This document shows, in pieces, positions 50,434 to 59,743 of a stretch of DNA of 64,000 bases. Source of the DNA: Sulfurimicrobium sp031426915 (GTDB lineage Bacteria > Pseudomonadota > Gammaproteobacteria > Burkholderiales > Sulfuricellaceae); the NCBI GenBank assembly GCA_031426915.1, contig JASJPB010000019.1, positions 1 through 64,000 on the forward strand. The letters are read 5' to 3'. Both the position numbers and the translations under genes were made by a program. The notes below the pieces were generated by a model. That model was not told the DNA's origin, searched no databases, and saw only the letters and a list, made by a program, of their open reading frames with translations. The number at the start of each line of letters is the position of its first letter. The first letter of the stretch is position 1.

Positions 50434-52095
50434 ATGGCAGTAGCAGCCCAGGAAAATGCTTTTGGCGGAATGCTGGAAAGATTCGGCCAGTTAAGCAATC
50501 AGCGGAAACTGGGTCTGATGTTTGGCGTTGCTGCCATTATCGCCTTGCTGGCGGGATCCTGGATGTGGTCCCAGACACCCGATTACCGGGTGCTCTACAG
50601 TAATCTTTCCGATCGCGATGGCGGTGCGGTCATCGCTTCCCTGCAGCAGATGAACATTCCCTACAAGATGGCGGATGGCGGCGGGGCAATTCTGGTGCCC
50701 TCCACTCAGGTTTACGAGATGCGTTTGCGTCTTGCGTCCCAGGGCCTGCCCAAAGGCAGCGTGGTGGGTTTCGAGTTAATGGATGGCCAGAAGCTCGGCA
50801 TGAGCCAGTTTCAGGAACAGGTCAATTACCAGCGTGCCCTGGAAGGGGAAATCACCCGTTCCATCCAGTCGCTTTCCGCAGTGCAAGGCGCCCGTGTGCA
50901 CCTTGCCATTCCCCGCCCCTCGGTCTTCATACGTGAACAGCAGAAGCCCAGCGCTTCCGTTTTGCTCAGCCTCAGCCCTGGCAAAACACTGGAAGCTGCC
51001 CAGGTCAGCGGTATTGTTCATCTCATCTCGAGCAGCGTGCCTGAATTGCCGGTGAAGAACGTGACGGTGGTGGATCAGAACGGCAATCTGCTCACAGCAG
51101 CGGGCGACGGCGCGGGGTCACATGCGGGGCTTGACCCCACGCAGTTGGATTATCTTCATCAGGTGGAACAGAGTTACGTCAAACGTATCGAATCCATCCT
51201 GACGCCCATTGTCGGACTGGGGAATGTCAAGGCCCAGGTGGTGGCCGACCTTGATTTCGCCATGGTCGAGCAGACCGCAGAGAGCTTCAAGCCTAATCCT
51301 GTTCCCGCCGAGGCGGCGATTCGCAGCCAGCAGTCCAGCGAAACCACCGGCGACGCCGGCAAGCCTGCCAGCGGTGTGCCAGGCGCATTGTCAAATCAGC
51401 CGCCGGGCGCCGCCAGCGCCCCCATCACCGCTGCCGCGGCTCCTGTTGGCGGCGCCAGTGCAGCTGCCTCCGCCAGTGGGTCCGGAGCGCACAAGGAATC
51501 CACACTCAACTTCGAAGTGGACAAGACCATTCAGCATATTCGTCAGCCGGTGGGGAGCATCAAGCGTCTTTCCGTGGCCGTAGTGGTAAATAACCGCAAG
51601 GCCGCGGGCAAGGATGCCAAACCCAAGCCGCTGACCGCCGTGGAAATGACCCAATTGCAGAATTTGGTAAAGGAAGCGATGGGCTTCAGCCAGACACGGG
51701 GGGATACCCTGAATGTGGTCAACGCGGTTTTCAGTGCCGGCGACGTGGAAGAAATTCCGCCTACGCCGTTGTGGAAGGATCAGGCCAATATCTCCCTGGC
51801 GAAGGAAATCGGCAAAAATCTGCTGATTGCCGCGCTGCTGTTTTATCTCGTGTTTGGCGTCATTCGCCCTCTTCTGCACGATCTTGCCCAGCCGGTGCAT
51901 GCCGGGACGGGCGCCCATGCAGGGGAGGAAGGCGAGGAAGAGGGCGCAGTGGCTGAAATTTCACCGGGAGCCGCAGCGAGGGCGGCTCAAATGATGAATT
52001 ATGAAGATAATCTCAAGGCGGCCAGGGAATTGGCGAAGCAGGATGCCCGCGTGGTGGCGAGTGTGGTCAAGGATTGGGTGGGAGGAGGAGAATGA
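50434..52095 (+). CDS. fliF: flagellar MS-ring protein FliF
   Basis: 553 residues. TM1 (GLMFGVAAIIALLAGSWMW, about 27-45) and TM2 (NLLIAALLFYLVFGVI, about 460-476) frame the periplasmic ring-building domains, with LRLASQGLPKGSVVGFELMD and RVHLAIPRPSVF as family marks. An Ala/Gly/Pro-rich insert lies at about 310-350. The C-terminal tail (YEDNLKAARELAKQDARVVASVVKDWVGG) binds FliG. Its stop overlaps fliG as ATGA. Confidence 0.96.
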   Translation: MAVAAQENAFGGMLERFGQLSNQRKLGLMFGVAAIIALLAGSWMWSQTPDYRVLYSNLSDRDGGAVIASLQQMNIPYKMADGGGAILVPSTQVYEMRLRLASQGLPKGSVVGFELMDGQKLGMSQFQEQVNYQRALEGEITRSIQSLSAVQGARVHLAIPRPSVFIREQQKPSASVLLSLSPGKTLEAAQVSGIVHLISSSVPELPVKNVTVVDQNGNLLTAAGDGAGSHAGLDPTQLDYLHQVEQSYVKRIESILTPIVGLGNVKAQVVADLDFAMVEQTAESFKPNPVPAEAAIRSQQSSETTGDAGKPASGVPGALSNQPPGAASAPITAAAAPVGGASAAASASGSGAHKESTLNFEVDKTIQHIRQPVGSIKRLSVAVVVNNRKAAGKDAKPKPLTAVEMTQLQNLVKEAMGFSQTRGDTLNVVNAVFSAGDVEEIPPTPLWKDQANISLAKEIGKNLLIAALLFYLVFGVIRPLLHDLAQPVHAGTGAHAGEEGEEEGAVAEISPGAAARAAQMMNYEDNLKAARELAKQDARVVASVVKDWVGGGE

Positions 52096-53087
52096 GCGAC
52101 GAAGGCATTATCAAGAGCGCTATTCTGCTTATGTCCCTGGGTGAGGAAGAGGCGTCCGAGGTATTCAAGTTTCTTAGCCCAAAAGAAGTGCAAAAGATCG
52201 GATCTGCAATGGCGACCTTGAAAAACGTCAAGCGCGAGCAGATTGAAGGGGTGATTTACGATTTCCGTATTGAGGCTGAGGAGAAAACCTCCCTGGGTAT
52301 GGCCAATGACGAATATATTCGTGCGGTTCTGACCAAGGCTCTGGGTGGCGAACGTGCAGCGAATCTGATTGACCGCATCCTGCAGGGGGGGGATACGGCG
52401 GGGATCGAAAGCCTGAAGTGGATGGATGGCGCGGCAGTGGCCGAGTTGATCAAGAACGAGCACCCCCAGATCATCGCTACCATCCTGGTGCATCTGGATC
52501 GGGATCAGGCCAGCGAAGTGCTGAGCTTCTTCGTCGAGCGTCTGCGCAACGATGTTATCCTGCGCATCGCCACGCTGGACGGTATCCAGCCGGTGGCGCT
52601 GAAAGAGCTTAATGATGTTTTGACCAAACTCCTCGCCGGCAATACCAACATCAAGAAAACAGCCATGGGCGGCGTACGTGCAGCGGCGGAAATACTCAAC
52701 TTCATGGGTACCGCGAATGAAACCTCGGTCATTGCCAGCATTCGGGATTACGACCCGGAGCTGGCGCAAGGAATTCAGGACGAAATGTTCGTGTTCGACA
52801 ATCTGATGGATATCGACGACCGCTCGATCCAGCTGTTGTTGCGCGAGGTTCAGTCCGAGTCCCTGATCCTGGCCCTCAAGGGCGCAACGCCCGAATTGCG
52901 CGAGAAAATTTTCAAGAACATGTCTTCGCGCGCCGCCGAAATGCTACGCGACGACCTGGAGGCGAAAGGCCCGGTGCGTCTTTCCGAAGTGGAAGCCGAA
53001 CAAAAGGAAATTCTCAAAGTCGTGCGCCGCCTGGCGGACGAGGGCCAGATCGTGCTTGGCGGTGCTGGCGCCGAGCAGATGATCTGA
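52092..53087 (+). CDS. fliG: flagellar motor switch protein FliG
   Basis: 331 residues in three domains: N-terminal FliF-binding, a middle part with the EHPQ motif (IKNEHPQIIATIL, about 120) and a C-terminal torque domain with FDNLMDIDDRSIQLLLREV and MSSRAAEMLRDDLE. It forms the top of the C ring and contacts the stator. ATG at 52092 was chosen for its GGAGGAG ribosome site and the overlap with fliF; an upstream six-residue extension is less likely. Confidence 0.96.
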   Translation: MSDEGIIKSAILLMSLGEEEASEVFKFLSPKEVQKIGSAMATLKNVKREQIEGVIYDFRIEAEEKTSLGMANDEYIRAVLTKALGGERAANLIDRILQGGDTAGIESLKWMDGAAVAELIKNEHPQIIATILVHLDRDQASEVLSFFVERLRNDVILRIATLDGIQPVALKELNDVLTKLLAGNTNIKKTAMGGVRAAAEILNFMGTANETSVIASIRDYDPELAQGIQDEMFVFDNLMDIDDRSIQLLLREVQSESLILALKGATPELREKIFKNMSSRAAEMLRDDLEAKGPVRLSEVEAEQKEILKVVRRLADEGQIVLGGAGAEQMI

Positions 53088-53107
53088 TTCATTCTTCCTG
53101 AGAACCC

Positions 53108-53749
53108 ATGTCCAATATTATTCCCAAGGAACAGATGAGCGCCTACCAGCGCTGGGAGATGGATACGCTGGATGATACGCATGGCGCGGCAAGTAGCCAG
53201 GTGACGCTGCCCACTGCGGAGGCGATCGAACAGATTCAGCAGCAAGCTCATCAGGAAGGCTACCAGGAGGGTATGCGGCAGGGCCGGGAGCAGGGCTACA
53301 GTGAAGGCAGGGAGCTGGCGCAACAGGAGGCGCAACGCCTGCATAAATTGCTGACCCAGGTAAGTGAATCCCTGCAAGGACTGGATCGGGAAATGGCGCA
53401 GCAGTTGTTGGCACTTTCCCTCGGCATCGCCAAGCAGATGTTGCGCCAGGCTTTGGCGGTGCGCCCGGAGCTCTTGCTGCCAGTGGTGCAGGAAGCCATC
53501 AATAGCCTGCCTCAGGCCAATCAGCACCCGCAATTGAAGCTGCACCCGCAAGATGCAGCGCTGGTGCGTTCCTGTCTCGAATCAGAGCTTGCACATGGGC
53601 ATTGGCGGTTGATCGAAGACAGCCAGATTACGCCCGGCGGTTGTCGCCTGGAAACGCTTCAAAGCGAACTGGATGCCACCATGGAAAACCGCTGGCAGAG
53701 GGTGCTGGAATCGCTTGGGCAGAACGGAGACTGGCTGGCGCCGAAATGA
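53108..53749 (+). CDS. fliH: flagellar export ATPase regulator FliH
   Basis: 213 residues. The central part has GxxxG-like repeats (HQEGYQEGMRQGREQGYSEGRELAQQEAQ, about 43-75), the hallmark of FliH, followed by a C-terminal V-ATPase-E-like domain ending ITPGGCRLETLQSELDATMENRWQRVL. It binds and restrains FliI and docks it to the C ring. Its stop overlaps fliI as ATGA. Confidence 0.93.
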   Translation: MSNIIPKEQMSAYQRWEMDTLDDTHGAASSQVTLPTAEAIEQIQQQAHQEGYQEGMRQGREQGYSEGRELAQQEAQRLHKLLTQVSESLQGLDREMAQQLLALSLGIAKQMLRQALAVRPELLLPVVQEAINSLPQANQHPQLKLHPQDAALVRSCLESELAHGHWRLIEDSQITPGGCRLETLQSELDATMENRWQRVLESLGQNGDWLAPK

Positions 53750-55143
53750 ACCTGACCCGGAACTGGCAAGGTTTTCTCCAGAGTTGCCAGGAGGCGGCGG
53801 AAACGACTCCGCCCTGGGTCATGACCGGTCGCCTGACGCGGGTGACCGGACTGGTGATGGAGGCGGTGGGGCTCAGACTTGCGGTGGGCAGCAATTGCCT
53901 GATTTCCCTACCGGATGGGCATAACGTGGAAGCGGAGGTGGTGGGCTTCGCAGGTGATCGCCTGTTGTTGATGCCCTCCACGGATGTTTATGGTCTGACG
54001 CCCGGATCGATAGTTACCCCGGTAGAAGGCGGTGTTTTTTCTCCCCAGTGTTCCAGCGGGTCCAGTATTTTACATCGCCGTGCCGAGGATCGTACCAAGC
54101 ATGTCGCCGTAGGCGACAAGTTGCTGGGGCGGGTGGTGGATGGTGCGGGGCGACCGCTTGATCTGCTCGGGCCGCTGCAAACAGACTGCACCGTGCCTTT
54201 GCAGAGCCGCCCCTTCAATCCTTTGGCGCGGGCGCCGATCCGTCATGTTCTGGATGTCGGTGTGCGCGCCATCAACTCCCTGTTGACCGTAGGGCGCGGG
54301 CAGCGCATGGGATTGTTCGCCGGGAGCGGTATCGGCAAGAGCGTGCTGCTGGGTATGATGGCACGCTACACCAGTGCCGACGTGATTGTGGTGGGGCTGA
54401 TAGGCGAGCGCGGGCGCGAAGTCAAGGAGTTCATCGAAAACATCCTCGGAGCGGAGGGACTGGCGCGTTCGGTCGTGGTGGCGGCTCCCGCAGATACGCC
54501 TCCCTTGTTGCGCCTGCACGGTGCGGCCTATGCCACGGCGATTGCAGAGTATTTCCGCGATCAGGGCAAGCACGTGCTGCTGATCATGGATTCGCTCACC
54601 CGCTACGCCATGGCACAACGCGAAATTGCGCTGGCGATCGGGGAGCCGCCCGCCACCAAAGGCTACCCGCCCTCGGTATTTGCCAAGCTGCCGCAGCTGG
54701 TGGAGCGGGCCGGCAACGGGCGTGATGAGGGCGGTTCAATCACTGCTTTTTATACCGTGCTCACCGAGGGCGACGACCAGCAGGACCCGATTGCAGACAG
54801 TGCGCGCGCCATTCTTGACGGCCATGTGGTGCTGTCTCGCTCCCTGGCCGATCAGGGGCACTATCCCGCGATCGATATCGAGGCTTCCATCAGTCGAGCC
54901 ATGACGGAGTTGATCAGCCCGCAGCAACTGGAACAGGTGCGACGTTTCAAACTGCTTTATTCGCGCTATCAGCGCAGCCGCGATTTGCTCAGCGTGGGCG
55001 CTTATGTAAAGGGTAGTGACCCGGTGCTGGACGAGGCGGTCGCGATGTACCCCCGTCTAGAGGCTTTCCTGCAGCAAGGTATGCGGCAGCAGGTGAATGC
55101 CGGGGAGAGCGTGCGGCAACTTGCCGGGCTGTTTGGGCTCTAA
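53746..55143 (+). CDS. fliI: flagellum-specific ATPase FliI
   Basis: 465 residues from ATG 53746, which overlaps fliH; a longer frame would only extend into fliH. Walker A is LFAGSGIGKSVLL (about 185), and further marks are VVGLIGERGREVKEF, DTPPLLRLHGAAYATAIAEYFRDQGKHVLLIMDSLTRYA and GYPPSVFAKLPQLVERAG. It is an F1-beta-like hexameric ATPase that delivers export substrates to the gate. Confidence 0.96.
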   Translation: MNLTRNWQGFLQSCQEAAETTPPWVMTGRLTRVTGLVMEAVGLRLAVGSNCLISLPDGHNVEAEVVGFAGDRLLLMPSTDVYGLTPGSIVTPVEGGVFSPQCSSGSSILHRRAEDRTKHVAVGDKLLGRVVDGAGRPLDLLGPLQTDCTVPLQSRPFNPLARAPIRHVLDVGVRAINSLLTVGRGQRMGLFAGSGIGKSVLLGMMARYTSADVIVVGLIGERGREVKEFIENILGAEGLARSVVVAAPADTPPLLRLHGAAYATAIAEYFRDQGKHVLLIMDSLTRYAMAQREIALAIGEPPATKGYPPSVFAKLPQLVERAGNGRDEGGSITAFYTVLTEGDDQQDPIADSARAILDGHVVLSRSLADQGHYPAIDIEASISRAMTELISPQQLEQVRRFKLLYSRYQRSRDLLSVGAYVKGSDPVLDEAVAMYPRLEAFLQQGMRQQVNAGESVRQLAGLFGL

Positions 55144-55177
55144 CAGGCATATTCCCCCTCTGGAGGCGTGAACGTTT

Positions 55178-55633
55178 GTGACACGAAAATTTCCTTTGCA
55201 AACGCTCCTCGACCTCGCCCAGAGCCAGACTGATGGCGCGGCGAAAAATTTGCAGCTATTAAAGCTGCGCTGGAATGAAGCCGAGGAAAAGCTGGCACAG
55301 CTTTTCGCATACCGTGACAGCTACCGGGAACGCATGCTGGAATCTGCCGGAGGGGGGACTTCGGCAGTGGCACTAAGGGATTTTCAGCTTTTCATGATCA
55401 AGCTGGATGCCGCGATCAAGTTGCAGCAGGGCGAAGTGGCGCGCTGCCAGTCCAGGTGGGAGGCCGGGCAGCAGGAGTGGTTGCGGCAACGGGGTAAAGT
55501 CAAGGCTTACGACGTGCTGTCGGTACGCCATCGCCGCGCCGAGGAGAAACGGGAAGGGCAAATCGAGCAAAAAGAACAGGATGAATTTGCCAGCAATAAG
55601 CAATCGGAAGGGCGTCGTCCAGGAGACGACTGA
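55178..55633 (+). CDS. fliJ: flagellar export chaperone FliJ
   Basis: 151 residues, nearly all coiled coil, with the N-terminal FPLQTLLDLAQSQTDGAAKNL and a Lys/Glu-rich end. FliJ sits in the FliI ring and carries escort proteins. It starts with GTG at 55178 about 12 bases after GGAGG, and lies between fliI and fliK as usual. Confidence 0.88.
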   Translation: MTRKFPLQTLLDLAQSQTDGAAKNLQLLKLRWNEAEEKLAQLFAYRDSYRERMLESAGGGTSAVALRDFQLFMIKLDAAIKLQQGEVARCQSRWEAGQQEWLRQRGKVKAYDVLSVRHRRAEEKREGQIEQKEQDEFASNKQSEGRRPGDD

Positions 55634-55696
55634 GTTGTAGGCATGCATGTTGCTTTGAGTGGATTAACTGAATTTCGTCCACCAAGAGGTAAAGTC

Positions 55697-56851
55697 ATGC
55701 AAAGCTCGGCTGTTGTGGCATCAACGTCCGGAGTGCCCGCCAGCGGCGGACAGACGGCCGGCGTGGCTGGCGATGGGGTCGCGCCCGAAGACGTGGGTTT
55801 TGCCGCTTTGCTTGCGGCCCAGATTAAGGGGGGCGCGAGTGTTCTCCCGATTCCTGCTATAGATGATGTGGCAGTTGAAATTTTGCCGTTGATCGACAGC
55901 AAGCAGCAGGATTTGCCACCTGAAGTCGCCGTGGATCCCCTGCTGGCCGGCATGTTGTTGGCTCCGGTGGTTCCTGCTCCTGTTGAAGCCACGCCACAGG
56001 ATGCGGCTTTGCCAGCATCTGCGGAGTCAGATGTTGCAAACGCCGCTATTTTAAGTGGAATGCAACAAATTCCAGTTGAAGCCAAGGGCGAAATTGTCTC
56101 CCGGTTTGCTCCCCAATCTGCCAAGTCTACGGTGGAGGGGACGGAAATTGCGCCGTCGACACGAACCGAGTCTGGTGCTGGCTTGGAACGGGCTGAAAAG
56201 CCGCTTTCAGGGCTGGGACGGGGGGCAGTGGAGGATTTTGCCGTGAGCGGCAAGGTCTTGCCGCTCAATTCGGGTGTGGATGTTAAAAGCAGCGAAACGC
56301 GGATGGTTTCCTCTGTGGCTGAAAATCAGCATCCGCCGGAATCCGTGCTGCCCGCTATTTTGACGGCAAACCATACCGTTCCGGCCACCGAGATCAAAAC
56401 CACCGCCGCAACTGTGCAGCCGCTGGTCGGGAGCGCGGGTTGGGGCGATGCGATGGGGCAGAAGGTGGTTTGGATGGCGAGCCAGCAACAGCAAGTTGCG
56501 GAGTTGCACCTCAATCCGCCGCACCTTGGGCCAATGGAAGTGCGCCTTACCATCAATAACGATCAGGTGACAGCCATTTTCGTTTCCCATCAGCCCGCAG
56601 TGCGGGAGGCGATTGAAGCCGCCATGCCGCGCTTGCGCGAAATGTTTGCCGATAGCGGCATGATGCTGGGGAATGCCATGGTGAGTTCTGATTCCTTGCC
56701 GCAGCAACAGGCTTCGGGACGGGATGATCAGAACTCCGGCTCTTCGCGGCGACTGGATTACCCCGCGGTAGACGGCTCCACACCCGGTTCTGTTGGTGGT
56801 ATCTTGCCGTTAAGGGGCGATGGTCGCGGGTTGGTTGACCTGTTTGCCTGA
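55697..56851 (+). CDS. fliK: flagellar hook-length control protein FliK
   Basis: 384 residues from ATG 55697 behind AAGAGGT; an ATG 54 bp upstream is the alternative. The first 250 residues are low-complexity, rich in Ala, Val, Pro and Ser, as expected of the molecular ruler. The C-terminal Flg_hook domain contains VAELHLNPPHLGPMEVRLTI and AVREAIEAAMPRLREMFADSGM. FliK measures hook length and switches export specificity. Confidence 0.9.
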   Translation: MQSSAVVASTSGVPASGGQTAGVAGDGVAPEDVGFAALLAAQIKGGASVLPIPAIDDVAVEILPLIDSKQQDLPPEVAVDPLLAGMLLAPVVPAPVEATPQDAALPASAESDVANAAILSGMQQIPVEAKGEIVSRFAPQSAKSTVEGTEIAPSTRTESGAGLERAEKPLSGLGRGAVEDFAVSGKVLPLNSGVDVKSSETRMVSSVAENQHPPESVLPAILTANHTVPATEIKTTAATVQPLVGSAGWGDAMGQKVVWMASQQQQVAELHLNPPHLGPMEVRLTINNDQVTAIFVSHQPAVREAIEAAMPRLREMFADSGMMLGNAMVSSDSLPQQQASGRDDQNSGSSRRLDYPAVDGSTPGSVGGILPLRGDGRGLVDLFA

Positions 56852-57257
56852 TGCGCCTTTCTCCCGGTCTGTCGTATCCGGTGAATGCCGTTTTCCCTGA
56901 TGTTGTTTCGAGTGTGGCTTTTTTGCAACACGATTTAACTGCAACGTCATGCCTTTTCCCTCCCTGATTCTTGATTTATTTCGGATTTCTGGCGGACATT
57001 TTTCGCGCATGTTATTAACCAATTGAATGTTATGCATTTAATTGTTGTGAACGCAATGTTGTGACGCCGACTCGTTGTGGTTTGTCAATGCCGAGTCAAC
57101 TATAGCTTGTGACCGTTCTAATTCCCATAGTTGTTAAAGCACATAAATTATCAACCGAAACCACTTGTTTTTTATATTGTTTCGGTTTATAAGTTTCACC
57201 AAAGCCGAGAAGTCCCGTTCGTGTTGGGCGGGTATGAATTTATTGCGAGGGTGAGAA
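56852..57257. promoter_or_regulatory. 406-bp gap between fliK and fliL with candidate promoter
   Basis: No gene seen; the stretch is AT-rich against its GC-rich neighbours. A promoter-like TTGTTT at 57165-57170 and TATAAG at 57188-57193 (17-bp spacer) point at fliL, so fliL-R may be a separate transcription unit. No clear terminator for fliK and no sigma-28 or sigma-54 motif was recognised. Confidence 0.5.
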
Positions 57258-57761
57258 ATGGCCAAGGACATGGGAAAACCGGCTGCTGAGCCAGTCGAAG
57301 GCGCCCCAAAAAAAGGCAAGGGCAAACTGCTGATCATCATTATCGCCGCGGTAGTACTATTGGCCGGTGGGGGCGGTGCTGCCTGGTATTTCCTTCATGC
57401 CAAGAAGGCTGGCGGTCACGAGGAAGCCAAGCATGCGGAACCTTCCAAACCCCCTGTGTTCGTGAAATTGGAACCTTTTACCGTCAATCTCACTGCGGAC
57501 GGCGAGGATCATTATTTGCAAACCGATATCGAGTTGCGGGTGGCGGAACAGAAAGTCTCCGATAACGTAAAGGCGCACATGCCCGAGATTCGCAATAACG
57601 TATTGCTGCTTCTGTCGAGCAAGACGGCGAGCGCGCTGGTGTCTGCGGAGGGAAAGCAGAAACTGAGCAGTGAAATAATGGAGCAAATCAACAAGGTTCT
57701 TCACGCCAAGGAAGATGACGGGGTCTCCGGCGTGTTTTTTACTTCATTCGTGATTCAGTGA
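57258..57761 (+). CDS. fliL: flagellar basal body-associated protein FliL
   Basis: 167 residues: a Lys-rich cytosolic start, one membrane helix (LLIIIIAAVVLLAGGGGAAWYF, about 24-45) and a periplasmic domain (VFVKLEPFTVNLTADGEDHYLQ, LRVAEQKVSDNVKAHMPEIRNNVLLLLSSK). FliL surrounds the stator and helps torque generation. It is first of the fliLMNOPQR unit. Confidence 0.94.
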   Translation: MAKDMGKPAAEPVEGAPKKGKGKLLIIIIAAVVLLAGGGGAAWYFLHAKKAGGHEEAKHAEPSKPPVFVKLEPFTVNLTADGEDHYLQTDIELRVAEQKVSDNVKAHMPEIRNNVLLLLSSKTASALVSAEGKQKLSSEIMEQINKVLHAKEDDGVSGVFFTSFVIQ

Positions 57762-57793
57762 GGGAGCGGACCCAGTAGCGGAACGTCGGGAAA

Positions 57794-58795
57794 ATGGCTG
57801 ACGATATTCTTTCACAAGATGAGGTGGACGCCCTTCTCAAGGGTGTGACGGGCGAATCTGATGAGGAGGCGCAGGATGAGAACGTCACCGGCGTACGTCC
57901 ATATAATCTGGCCACTCAGGAGCGGATTGTGCGCGGGCGCATGCCCGGGCTGGAGATTATCAACGAACGTTTCGCCCGATTGTTCCGTATTGGGCTTTTC
58001 AATTTTGTGCGGCGCAGCGCGGAGATCTCGGTCGGCCCGGTGCGGGTAATGAAATACAGCGAATTCATCCGCAATCTGGTGGTGCCCACCAATCTCAACC
58101 TGGTCCACCTTAATCCCCTGCGCGGAACGGCATTGTTTATTTTTGACCCCAATCTGGTGTTCCTGGTGGTGGATAACCTGTTCGGAGGCGATGGACGTTT
58201 CCATATGCGCGTGGAAGGACGAGATTTCACGGCTACCGAGCAGCGCATTATCCAGAACATGCTGAACGTGGTGTTCGAAGAGATGAAAAAATGCTGGGAG
58301 CCCGTGTTCCCGGTGGATTTCGAGTATATACGTTCGGAAATGAACACTCAGTTCGCCAACATCGCGACACCCAGCGAAGTGGTCGTAGTGACCACTTTCA
58401 ATATCGAACTCGGTTCGGGAGGCGGCGACTTTCACGTGTGTTTGCCCTATGCTATGATTGAGCCGATCCGGGATATGCTATATAGCAGCATGCAGGGCGA
58501 GCGCATGGAAGTCGATGAGCGCTGGGCAAAAATGCTGACGAAACAGATACAGGCGGCGGAGGTTAATCTGATTGCGACTTTGGGTGAGGCGCCGGTCAAT
58601 CTTGGTCAGATCCTCAATATGCAAGTGGGGGATGTGATTTCCCTCGATATACCCGAGGCCATCGTGGCGGAAGTGGATGGCTTACCCGTGCTTGAATGCA
58701 AATATGGTGTCCTGAACGGCCAGTACGCGCTGAAAGTAAACAAGATACTGACCATGCCGGAACAGGAATCTTCACCGGAGCTCCGCAATGGCTGA
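57794..58795 (+). CDS. fliM: flagellar motor switch protein FliM
   Basis: 333 residues. The N-terminal CheY-P-binding segment is DDILSQDEVDALLKGV (2-17). The middle CheC-like domain holds MPGLEIINERFARLFRIGLFNF and LRGTALFIFDPNLVFLVVDNLFGG, and a C-terminal SpoA domain follows. It receives CheY-P and forms the C ring. It overlaps fliN by eight bases. Confidence 0.96.
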   Translation: MADDILSQDEVDALLKGVTGESDEEAQDENVTGVRPYNLATQERIVRGRMPGLEIINERFARLFRIGLFNFVRRSAEISVGPVRVMKYSEFIRNLVVPTNLNLVHLNPLRGTALFIFDPNLVFLVVDNLFGGDGRFHMRVEGRDFTATEQRIIQNMLNVVFEEMKKCWEPVFPVDFEYIRSEMNTQFANIATPSEVVVVTTFNIELGSGGGDFHVCLPYAMIEPIRDMLYSSMQGERMEVDERWAKMLTKQIQAAEVNLIATLGEAPVNLGQILNMQVGDVISLDIPEAIVAEVDGLPVLECKYGVLNGQYALKVNKILTMPEQESSPELRNG

Positions 58796-59252
58796 AGAAG
58801 ATCAAGTTAGCGCAGACGATTGGGCCGCCGCCATGTCCGAGCAAGCCGAAACGCCGGCTGCTTCGGCCGAGGACGATTGGGCTGCAGCGATGGCGGAACA
58901 GAATACCGTATCCCCGCCCGCACAACCTCAGGTAACGACCGCTCCCGTATTCGAGCAGTTCTCCGCTACCGGCACTCAGACCGGCATGGTCAATAACCTG
59001 GAAATGATCCTCGATATCCCGGTTAATCTGACGGTTGAACTCGGGCGCACCAAGATCGCCATCCGCAGTCTGCTCCAACTGGCTCAAGGTTCTGTAGTGG
59101 AGTTGGATGGCCTGGCCGGTGAGCCGATGAATGTGCTGGTCAACGGTTGTCTCATCGCCCAGGGTGAAGTGGTGGTGGTCAACGACAAGTTCGGTATCCG
59201 CCTCACTGACATCATTTCCCCTTCAGAACGCATCCGCAAACTCAACCGATGA
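58788..59252 (+). CDS. fliN: flagellar motor switch protein FliN
   Basis: 154 residues. The N-terminal 70 residues hold an imperfect duplication (DDWAAAMSEQAE and DDWAAAMAEQNT), then the C-terminal SpoA domain (MILDIPVNLTVELGRTKIAIRSLLQLAQGSVVELDGLAGEPMNVLVNG) forms the base of the C ring. The extended N-terminus is typical of FliN from this group. The stop overlaps fliO. Confidence 0.95.
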   Translation: MAEEDQVSADDWAAAMSEQAETPAASAEDDWAAAMAEQNTVSPPAQPQVTTAPVFEQFSATGTQTGMVNNLEMILDIPVNLTVELGRTKIAIRSLLQLAQGSVVELDGLAGEPMNVLVNGCLIAQGEVVVVNDKFGIRLTDIISPSERIRKLNR

Positions 59253-59740
59253 ACGCTGTCCACGGCCATGTTACCCGAGGACTGGTGCGTGTCTCCGCTA
59301 TCATATGCATGGCTGCGGCGCTTGTCCTAATTATGGCCACTTCGGCCGTCGCTGCACCGGCTACTACGCCACCTCTCCCTGCTTCCCCTGTTTCTTTCGG
59401 AGGTGTGTTGCAGGTGCTGTTCGGACTCGCCGTTGTTTTGGGAACGGTGGCGGCTGCTGCCTGGCTATTGAAACGTCTGGCTCCAGGCCAGGTTTCCGCC
59501 GGCGGCGCCATCAAACTGATTGGGGGAATTGCGGTTGGCCCCAAGGAGCGTGTTGTCGTGGTGGAAGTGGGAGATACTTGGCTGGTTGTTGGCGTTGCTC
59601 CGGGCCAGGTAAGCGCGCTGCACAACATGCCAAAACTCGCCTCGCTGCCCGAGGCGGGCCATGCGGGGTTGGGCGAACAGCGCTTTGCAGTCTGGCTCAG
59701 GGATGTCATGAACCGGCGCAGCGCAGACGCAGGGAAATAG
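59249..59740 (+). CDS. fliO: flagellar export protein FliO
   Basis: 163 residues. A signal-peptide-like start (residues about 15-38) precedes a membrane helix (VLQVLFGLAVVLGTVAAAAWLLKRL, about 50-75) and a cytosolic FliO domain (GGIAVGPKERVVVVEVGDTWLVVGVAPGQVSALHNM). FliO helps assemble the FliP pore. It overlaps fliN as ATGA and is three bases from fliP. Confidence 0.88.
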   Translation: MNAVHGHVTRGLVRVSAIICMAAALVLIMATSAVAAPATTPPLPASPVSFGGVLQVLFGLAVVLGTVAAAAWLLKRLAPGQVSAGGAIKLIGGIAVGPKERVVVVEVGDTWLVVGVAPGQVSALHNMPKLASLPEAGHAGLGEQRFAVWLRDVMNRRSADAGK

Positions 59741-59743
59741 CGC

